Shown: in pieces, positions 53,101-64,000 of the stretch
How positions within the stretch are numbered: position 1 is the stretch's first letter
Layout of the letters: each line of letters opens with the position of its first letter
Source of the DNA: Vanilla planifolia
Taxonomy: Eukaryota > Streptophyta > Magnoliopsida > Asparagales > Orchidaceae
DNA length: 64,000 nucleotides
Assembly (NCBI GenBank): GCA_023846275.1
Contig: JAIUJO010000071.1
Location: forward strand, 1,839,846-1,903,845
Direction: 5' to 3'
Made by a program: the position numbers and the translations under genes
The notes under the pieces: generated by a model
Database searches by the model: none
What the model was told of the DNA's origin: nothing
What the model saw: the letters and a program-made list of their open reading frames with translations, nothing else

Positions 53101-56100
53101 CATAAGAACACACATTCACACACACATGTGCACACACACACACACATGCACTAGCACTTGCACACACACACACACGCACACATATATATGCACACACACA
53201 AAAAACACATGTATGCATAATAAACACACATACACACCAACAACACCCTTTCGCACACTCACACACACATGCACATGCTTGCATGCATACACATAAACAA
53301 ACTCACACACAAACGCATGCACATACACATACACACACATACATGTATGCACATGTATAGTAACTCATAGACATGCACACATGCATGCACACATGCACAA
53401 AAATACGCATACACAAAAGCACACATAAGAACACACACACATAAGCACACACAAGCATATACACATGCATGCGCAAAAACACCCACCCACCCACACACAT
53501 GCACACATGCATGCAACACACGTATGCACGTATGTTCACACACACACATGCATACACACTCTCACACAAACATGCACACTCATATAAGGACAAATATACA
53601 CACATTTAGACATGCATGCACACACATACACAAACACACTCACTCACTCATAAATGAATGCAAGAACAAACATACACACACTTGCATTTGCACACACACA
53701 CACAAGAACATACATTTGCATACACATGTACATGCATACACACCCATGTAGACACACACACACACCTACACCTACTCACACTTAGACACAAGCACTCACG
53801 TGAACACATACACTCGCACATGCACCCACACTCCCATACTCCCACACAAGCACACACTTACACTCATGCCCAAGCATGCACACTCACACACATGCACACA
53901 CAAACACACATGGCATATAATCATACTCATGCACACACATACAATGAAACACACCTGTAAACATGTATACACAAACACACACAAACCAATACATGCACAC
54001 GCACAAGCACAAGTGCATACACATATACACATCCACATGCACATGTAAACATAAGCACATGACACACACTGACGTGCACACATATATACATTCATGCCTA
54101 CATAGAAACATCCATACACATGCATACACACACACACAACACACACGTGCATGCACATGTGTACAACTACATGCACATAAGCAAAACATGCATACACATA
54201 GAAAAATGTGCACATGCATGCATGCATCGACATATACACAAATGCACAAATATGCATGCACACACTCACATACACTCTCGTACCGACGCATACGCATTCA
54301 CGTACAAACACATGCATACATAGCACACACACACATGCACACATAAAAACACATTGAAGCCTGCACAAACATTAGAACATACACACACAAATATAGACCC
54401 GCACGCATATGCACACACACAAATACACACACACATTGACAACCACACAAATGTGCAAGCATGTATACATGCATGCACGTCTACACAAATGCATGAATGC
54501 ATTCGCACATGTGCACACCCACACACATACTCCAAAACACATGAACATGCAAGTATACATACATGTACAACCACATGTACATACAAACACATCCACATAC
54601 ATGAATGCACACCGATGCACACATGCACATAAACAAATGCACAAGAGCTTGCACACACACACACACAAATAAACAAAAGTGCACACACATGCACCACTCA
54701 TATGTACACATGCAAACACATGAACACATGAACACATGCATATGCACACATACTCATACCAACACAAATACACATGCACATACATGCATAGACAAGCATA
54801 AACATAGACAAATAGACATACACATACACACATGCGCACACATGCATACATGCACACATTTACATGCACATATGTACACATGCATGCACACATGAATACA
54901 CATGCACATATGCAGCATGCATACACAAACGTACAAACACAGACACATACAAACAAACACGCTTACACATACACAAACATGCTCACACACACATACATAC
55001 ACATACATGAGCAGCCACGCTAACACATATGCCCATAGAAGCACACATATGAGGCACACACGTGCACACTCACACATGCATAGGTACATGCACACGATCA
55101 AACACTGGCACATGCATATGCACATGCAAATGCAAGCACACATGTACAGATATTCTCATGCAGTTCCATCAACTAGCACATGCACACCATGTACACATAT
55201 ATATACTAGCATACACACACACACACACGTACACATGCATGCATGCACACTTAAAAACAAACACGTAAGCATAGACACGTGCAAACATGCACATACCTAA
55301 CAACATGCATACACACACCCAACCACACATGCACACATAAACACATGTAGACATTTGAGCAAGCACACACACACACACATAAGCATGCACACATATCAAG
55401 ATAATGACATGTGGACATGCACTCGCATGCACACACATGCATGCTCACATTCACAGGCACACTCACATACACAAGTTCATAGTCATGTACACACTTACAC
55501 ACCGATACATAGATAGAGATGCAGTCGCATGCATGCACATGAATGTACACAAACAAATACATGCACACTCACACATACAACACACGAACATGCATGCAGA
55601 CACACATATACTCACACAAGTACACATACATGCACATGTACTTACACACATCCACATACAAAAATATGTAGAGACACAGTCACACACATACATACACATG
55701 CAAACATAAGAACAAAAACACACACATGTACACACATGCATATACATCCACATGCATATGTGCATGCATGCACAGACAAACACGCACATGCACTTGCAGA
55801 CTTATATGCACATATATAGGCACCTACACAATCTCACATATATGCACACACAAATATATACACACATACACACATGCATACAAATATGTACAAAAACATG
55901 CACAAATAAACACGTGTGCTCTCACACACCCTTAAACATACATGCACACACAAAAACATATGCAAACATGTACATTTATGCACACACATACACACAAACA
56001 CACACATAGACACATAAATACATGTATGCAAGCACATAACATAGATACACACACACACACATACATATGCACGAACATTATGTGCACACTCCTACACATA

Positions 56101-58674
56101 ATCACATGCATTTACACATGCATGTACATTCACACACATGCATGCATGCACACATGAACACACACAGGCATACACACACACTCCTACACATGCACATGCA
56201 CACATGCACACTCTCACATTAGGGTGCACACACACACACATGCACATGCATAGAAACACTTGGATACACATGCGTATGCACACATAGACAAATACACATG
56301 CATGTGCACATTCACATGCACTTGCATAAGCACACAAATGCATGCATGCTCATAGACACATACCAACACATACACACACAAACATACATGAATAGCGACA
56401 CACACAGCTACACGAACATTCACACAAGCAAGCACACATTTACATACACACATATAGACACTCACAAACATACACGCACATGCACTCGCACATGCAAATG
56501 CACTTATACACACAAGGACTTAAGCACAATCCCAAACACATGGTCAAACACACACATGCATGCAAACACAAACACACGCACACACATATAAATACATACA
56601 CATGCATGCACAAACACACACACACACATACATCACACGTGGTCACACACACGCACAAACACACACACATTAACATGCACACACACATACATGTAAAGGC
56701 ACATGCATATACACATGCACACATTACCATTTACATTTGCACACACACTCACACACTCACACACACATCCTCACACACACAAACTCACACACATAAAGAA
56801 GAATACACATAGACAAACATGCACATGTGTACATACACTTAGATGCACATACACACACACACACAGATAAATAGACTTATGCACACACTACCACAGACAC
56901 ACATGCACACACACACACACACACACTCACATGCATGTGCTCACACACTCTAACTCACACACACATAAAAAGAATACACATAAAAAACTCCACATGCACA
57001 TACACAAGAATGCATGGACACGCAAGAATAGACAAATATATACAAATGTGCACACACACACACATGCACACACATACACACAAACTTGTACACACACCCT
57101 CACACACACATGTAATACTGATGCTCACATATGCATGCACACACCCACACATGTATGCACACACCACACATAGACGTACACACATAGACACACCGTTACA
57201 CATATGCACGCACACACACACACAACCACACAAGATCACACACACATGTACACATACACACATGTGGACACACTCACACATAAAAATGTATGCATAAATG
57301 CACAAACACATGTGGGCACACACATCCCCATGCACTCACACATACACATGCACATATATTCACACATAAGTGCATGTAGACACAAAATTATGCCTGCACA
57401 TACACATTTGTTTAAGAACACACATGCACCCACACACACACAAGACACATACATACACACAATCACATGCACAAAAACTCACACAGGCACATACACACAT
57501 GCACACACAAGAGTGTGAATACACACATACACAAACACACACAAGCACATGCACACACATACACAAACACATATGCACACACAAACACACAAGCACACAA
57601 ACACACACACACATGTGCATATACATAAGCACACGCACACAACACATATAGATGTACACACACACATTTATGCACACATATGTACATACACACATGCGTA
57701 ATCTTACATGCAAATGCAAACTTGCACACACATACACACACATGCACCCTCATAACCTCATGTGTGTCTATGTGCAAACACACACACACTCACATAGACA
57801 TATGCAAACATACATACACATAGACACGCACTCACAAACCCACAAATCTGAGCTTGTGCACTTGCATAATGACACATAATAATATGAAGGCATATACACC
57901 TGTGCTCACACACACGAATAAATCTCCCCTCATACACATGCACAAAAACTCAATGCCAAACATGTAAAATAATATACACACATATATATGCACACACTCA
58001 TGCATATGTATGCAGACACACACACACACATAAGTAGATGTACACACTTATACAACAAAACAAAGACACACAAAAACACATGCACACACATATAGGAACA
58101 CACATGCACATGCACAAGCACAGACACATGCATGCCCGCACACACACACCCACGCACATGCACATGCATGCACACACAACACACACCAACATGCACACAA
58201 ATGTGATTGTACAAATTGACATAGACACATAAACACACACCCACGCATACACGTACACAGACTACACATGCACACATGTATTCACACACACACATACACA
58301 CACTCACTTGTACATGCACACAGCCACACAAACACTACAACACACTCACACATGTATACACACACATACACGAACACATGTACCATAGCACACATGTATG
58401 CACCTATGCACACACAAAAATACATACACACATACTATGACACATGCAAAACATGCACATACACCTACACACACGCACACACAAAAATGCACACACACAT
58501 AGACATGTACAAATGCACATGCATAGACAAACAAATGATCACCTGCACACACTTGTATGCACCCACATGCACATAAATACATACATACACACAACCATGC
58601 ACATGCACACACACATACGTGCAAAAACATACACACACATGCACACAAACACATACACACATAAGCTCATGTAC

Positions 58675-60180
58675 ACACACACATTGTCCACTCATACAAA
58701 CACACCTGCATACATGCACACACATGCCCAAATATAGGTACACACTAGCACATATGCACACATAGATGCACTTGCATATACACGTGCATGCACACACATA
58801 TATGCAATTGCATAAAAACATAGGCACACCCATTCAAACACATATGCATACATGTACACACATGCACACATACACAAATGCATACAACCATTGGAGTGCA
58901 CACATAAAGAGAGAAACAAGCACACATACACATGTGCACATGCATGTAAACATTACATGTACACACACACATACTCGCACTAGCACTTGCATGCACAAAC
59001 ACACCCATCCACCCACATACACATATGTATGCATAAGCATTCTTGAACACATGCACGACATGCATGCATGAATGAACCCAGACATGCAGACACACAAGAA
59101 CACACATGCACATAGGTGGACTCACACACACACACATATAGACATCACGCAGGCACACACTTTGGTAGACACACATGCACACACACAAACAAACATATAG
59201 GAATACATATGTGCATGCATAAGCACACATACATAAATACATACACAAGAACTAATGAACACAAGCACAAACACACACACCTACACAATGCACTTACAGA
59301 CATGCATCTTATGCACAAACATGCACACACACATGTACTCACACACAAAGACACATGTGCACACACACTTATGCATACATACACAAGCAAACACAGGCAC
59401 AATTTTGCACATGGATGCATGTAAACACACACACACACAACTGCACAAAACACTGCTACACACTCATCATGCATACACACACACAAATGCATACATAGTA
59501 GCACCATGCACTCACACATGTACACACCAAAGTACACATAAATAAAGGTACACACAAACACATGCACACACACCCACACACAAATAATCACAAAGACATA
59601 TACAAGTGCAAAAACATGCACACACATGTGTGTACACAAACATACACAGGCACACACATAGACAAGCATAAATGCACATGTAGATAAATAAACAACACTC
59701 ACATGCACTCGTATGCATCCTTATGCAGACAAATGCATGCACACAAACAACCACACACATGCAAACACAGACACACATGCATACAAACAAACACATGATG
59801 CACAGAAACACACACACATTATCAACTCACACAAATAGACGCACTTGCACAAACATAGATACACACACACACGAATACACACATGCATGTATGCACACAC
59901 ATAGATGCACTTGCATAAAAACACAAGCACACCCATAAAAGCACACATGCATATATTATCACACACTCACACACACACACATAACACACACAATTTTTGA
60001 TACGCTCATGTGAGCGTGCACATAGAGAAACAAACAAATGTGCATACAGAGATGCGCATGTGTATGCAAACATTCATACATGTACATGCACACACTTGCA
60101 CACTCACTAATGCACAGTCTCAAATACACATACCCACCCACTCACACACATGCACACATGAATGCTTGAACACTTGCATA
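58675..60180. repeat. Higher-order repeat of about 1.1 kb, two diverged copies
   Basis: Landmarks that break the CA alternation recur in the same order at an offset of 1.11-1.14 kb: ACATTGTCCACTCA at 58681 against ACATTATCAACTCA at 59816; AGATGCACTTGCAT at 58764 and 59903; GTGCACATA...GAGAAACAA at 58897-58919 against 60017-60033; and TGAACAC...GCATG words near 59044 and 60167. The copies are well diverged. I could not follow the period convincingly into a third copy. Confidence 0.7.
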
Positions 60181-63100
60181 ACATGCACAACATGCACACA
60201 TGTACACATAGATGCACAAATATACATACACATACACATACATGCATGTATACACATGCACAAACACATGCACGAACACATAAACAAAAATGCATGCACA
60301 AACACACATACCTATCTATAAACACACATACACATGCACATGCATGCACCTACATAGACACATGCTCACACAAGCACTCACACATGAACTAGAATACAAA
60401 CATGCACACATAGGCTCTCACACACACACACGTAGGCTCATAAACAAGCAAGCACATGCATACATGCACACATGCACATGCATGATCACACACACTTATA
60501 CACATGCATGTACACTCACCCACATGGACACATGGATTCACACATGGTCACACACACATACACATGCACAAGTTTGCACACAAGCACACTCACATGCATG
60601 CACACACACACACATATACACACACATGTCCAAACACCCACACATGCATGCTAGCATACAAACATAAACACACATGTGCTTAGACACACAGACACGTGTG
60701 CACATGCACACATTCGTGCATGCATGAACACACACACACACATGCACCTGCACACATGTGCTTATGTACATACACACATACACATGCACAAACATAAACA
60801 AACATGCATGTGCACACAAACACACACATATGAACACACATGCATACACCCATGTTCACACATGAGCATACATGCATGCACACTCCCACACACACTCGAA
60901 CATGTACACACATATGCACACACACACAAACATGCACATAGGAATATAGGCACGTACACACATACACACATATACATTCACATGTTCCTATGCACAGAAA
61001 CAAACATACAACTATATGCACACACAAACAAATAACACAAAAGCATATAGATACACCCATTCACAAAAACAAATACACACACACACACACACAAGAAGTC
61101 ACATGCAAACAATGTCACACACGCATGCACATTAACAAACAACCACATATACACACACATGCACGTGTAAACTTAGTTGCACAAATAGTTGAACATGGAC
61201 CCACACACATAGACATAGACACAAACATACACACACATATGCACAAGCAAACACACACATGCATGCACACACACTTGTGTACACACACACACACACCTAC
61301 ACATACACACACAATGCAAACAAAAGCACACCATGCGCATGCACAAACATGCATGCACTCATGCATACACACACATGTGTAGACATAATGAGATGAACAC
61401 ATCCATACATGCACCCATACGTAGACATGTGTTTATGTGCACCCACACACAAAAACACACTCACATGCACAAACACGAACAAAAATAAGAAAATACACAC
61501 ATGCATGCTCCTATACACACACACACATGTGTGAACATGCATATGCACTTACACATACATATGTTCCCACATACACCCATGGACACATGCACACACATAC
61601 ACATTATGCCCTACACACTAAAACACAAACACACATATGTACACAAACACATGCATGCACATGCACACACATGCAAACCCACACACATGCAAAAAGACAC
61701 ATAAACTGGCATGCATATATGCACTTGCACATAGATAGACACACATAAACAAACATGCAAAATCATGTACACACACATAAGCATGTATGCACATAAATGC
61801 ATACACACACAAACTCACACACAAGCATAGATGCACACACACACATAAACATATGTACACATGTAGATACGCTTGCACGTGCACATGCACACACACACAC
61901 ACGTATGTATATGCACATGGACACATAACGCACAAATACAAACACATGCACACATACACATGTGCTCATGCACACACATACAAATACACAAAAACTAACA
62001 TACATATACCCACACAAAGCAACATGTACACACATGAATGTGTGCATATAGGAAAACATGCACGAACCCATACACACACTAGCACACACATACATGCACA
62101 CTCACACACACATGAACACCACCACATTCATGCACACACACATGCACCCACATGCACAAACACATACATGAACATACTCACACACATAAAACACATGCAA
62201 ACACACATGCATAAACATGCATGCACAAAAATACACACAAAATGAACACATGCACACACATGCATGATATAAACTCATGCATAGGAACCCAAAATCACAC
62301 ACTTGCACACACACATAGATACCCTCTAGTGGTTATGCATGAACATATGCACACACACATAGATGCATGCATAGGCACACACAAACACTTATATACATAT
62401 GTGTATTCACAAAAATGGGCACTTGCACATACATGCACACACACTCACACAAGTATACACAGATGAACACCTCCACACACGTGTAGATATACACACTGAC
62501 ATGCATAAACACACATGTACACAAACAATCACATGCATAAATGCACATACTCATAGACATATGCAAAGACCCATGTTGCACACATCACACAAAGCACACA
62601 TGCTCACAAACATATGCACAAATATGTTCAAACGCAAGCATAAGCCCACATGCACACACATGTATGCACACACACACACAAACACATGCTTGGATACACG
62701 TATGACATGCACACATGCATGCATCACACACATACACACACAAGATCCCAAATGCATGCATGTAGTCACCCACACCCACACATATACACATGCACACACA
62801 TGCACGCACACACACATATACATACCTAAGTGCGCATGCACACGCATGTATGGACACAAGCACACATGCACAATCATACATTTCCATATAAGAACACATA
62901 CACATGCATTCTGACATGTGCACGAATGCACACACACACTGCATATGCACACAAATACATTTACATAAACTTGCAAACACACAAACACACGCACACATAT
63001 GCAAATGCACTCACATACATACATAGGTACACACATACAAACACACACATGCACACACATTAGCACAAACTCACATAAGCAAAAAAATATGTACACTCAC

Positions 63101-64000
63101 ACATATACAAACATATGTAGGCACATGACCACACATGCAAATATGCTTTTAACCACACTAGACAAGAACATGCACACGAACACATGCACACTTTCACACA
63201 CACACGGGGACACAAACCTGTGCACACATGCACTTGTAGTCACACACATTCACACTCACACATTAACACATGCATATATACACACATGCACATATCCAAA
63301 CATGCATACAAACAAGCACACACACATGCACACAGACGTACATACACACCCATACAAACACACATGCTCTCATGCACATGTGTGCATGAGTTCACACACA
63401 CACTCACGCACACACACATACACATAAGCACACCAACAAATAGACCCCCACACATGCAGACACACACATACACACGCACATGCAAGCATGCATGCAAACA
63501 CACACACCCACATACACACAATACATAGAAATGCACAAAGATACATGCACGCATAAAAATATATGCACATAGACAAACACCATTACACACCTACACACAC
63601 ATATGCATATGCAACCACACATACATGCACATACATGAACCTACACACACCCATGCATACATATACACACACTCAGACATATGAATTCATTCACATATGC
63701 TCAAAAACACATATGCACACCTGCAAATAGACACCAACATATAGACATGTAGATGCACACAAGCACATAAGCATATGCACAGATGCACACACACACACAC
63801 ACACATATTCACCGATGCACTAATAACAAACACACACACGCATGCACACATACACACAAACGCATGCACAAATTCACATGCACCCACTTACATGCATGTG
63901 CAGACACACACTTACACACCTATGGACACGCACCCATCTACATGCATACAAACAGACACCCCCCACACACAAGCACACACTGATATGAATGCATGCATAA

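Larger units (their letters stand above)
38621..64000 (-). repeat. Inverted satellite array, CA strand on +
   Basis: The same alternating satellite as the left arm but reverse-complemented: CA steps dominate the + strand, with CATG, GCATGC and CATATG words. It runs 25.4 kb with no retroelement, unique island or gene. Open frames of up to 261 codons are His/Thr/Cys low-complexity artefacts. Local structures (243-bp duplication, minisatellites, 1.1-kb higher-order repeat) are listed separately. Confidence 0.93.

Noticed and set aside
1-64000. Origin of the array by CpG deamination of a (CG)n-like precursor, which would also give TG and CA steps
   Set aside because: Deamination acts on both strands and should give TG and CA equally on one strand; the strong, arm-long excess of TG over CA on a single strand argues against it.
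1-64000. CRISPR array, telomeric repeat, rDNA or tRNA genes
   Set aside because: No regularly spaced identical repeats with unique spacers, no TTTAGGG or TTAGGG arrays, and no rRNA or tRNA-like sequence were seen.
1-64000. Animal origin, since long CA repeats are common in vertebrates
   Set aside because: Both elements are copia-type with initiator-Met primer sites and long AT-rich LTRs typical of plants, and no SINE, LINE or endogenous retrovirus of animal type is visible. The inference is good but not proven.

Overview
The window is almost entirely non-coding repeat DNA. About 50 of the 64 kb is a degenerate satellite built from alternating pyrimidine-purine steps (TG, CA and TA, with CG rare). 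It looks like long runs of (TG)n broken every few bases by CATG, CATATG or GCATGC words. AT-rich islands made of old, broken Ty1/copia-type LTR retrotransposon sequence interrupt it. I see no intact host gene, rRNA, tRNA or CRISPR array. The copia lineage, its primer sites matching plant initiator-Met tRNA and its long AT-rich LTRs point to a plant nuclear genome, probably an angiosperm in a heterochromatic block. I cannot name the species.

Layout. 1-12909: TG-strand satellite. 12910-14640: lone LTR. 14641-16972: satellite. 16973-22140: 5'-part of a minus-strand copia element that stops at the start of reverse transcriptase. 22141-25683: satellite. 25684-26272: a short island of balanced composition, perhaps organellar. 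26273-28629: satellite. 28630-34282: a second minus-strand copia-type element with two LTRs and a short gag-only interior. 34283 to about 38620: satellite. From about 38620 to the end the same satellite runs in the opposite orientation (CA-rich on the + strand) with no island in it.

Architecture. The array carries structure at several scales: a single orientation switch near 38.62 kb; a segmental tandem duplication of LTR plus at least 2 kb of flanking satellite (12.9-17.0 kb against 20.4-24.2 kb); a roughly 1.1 kb higher-order repeat at 58.7-60.2 kb; an apparently identical 243-bp tandem duplication at 45.25-45.73 kb; and small minisatellites of 16, 19, 20, 22 and 34 bp. The many long open frames in the satellite follow from a stop-poor dinucleotide pattern (Cys/Val/Met on the TG strand, His/Thr on the CA strand) and are not genes.

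I did not find a new protein system. The unusual object is the satellite itself, with its orientation switch and the two-step duplication and LTR-recombination history readable at 12.9-24.2 kb. All similarity statements are by eye; no alignment or database search was run.
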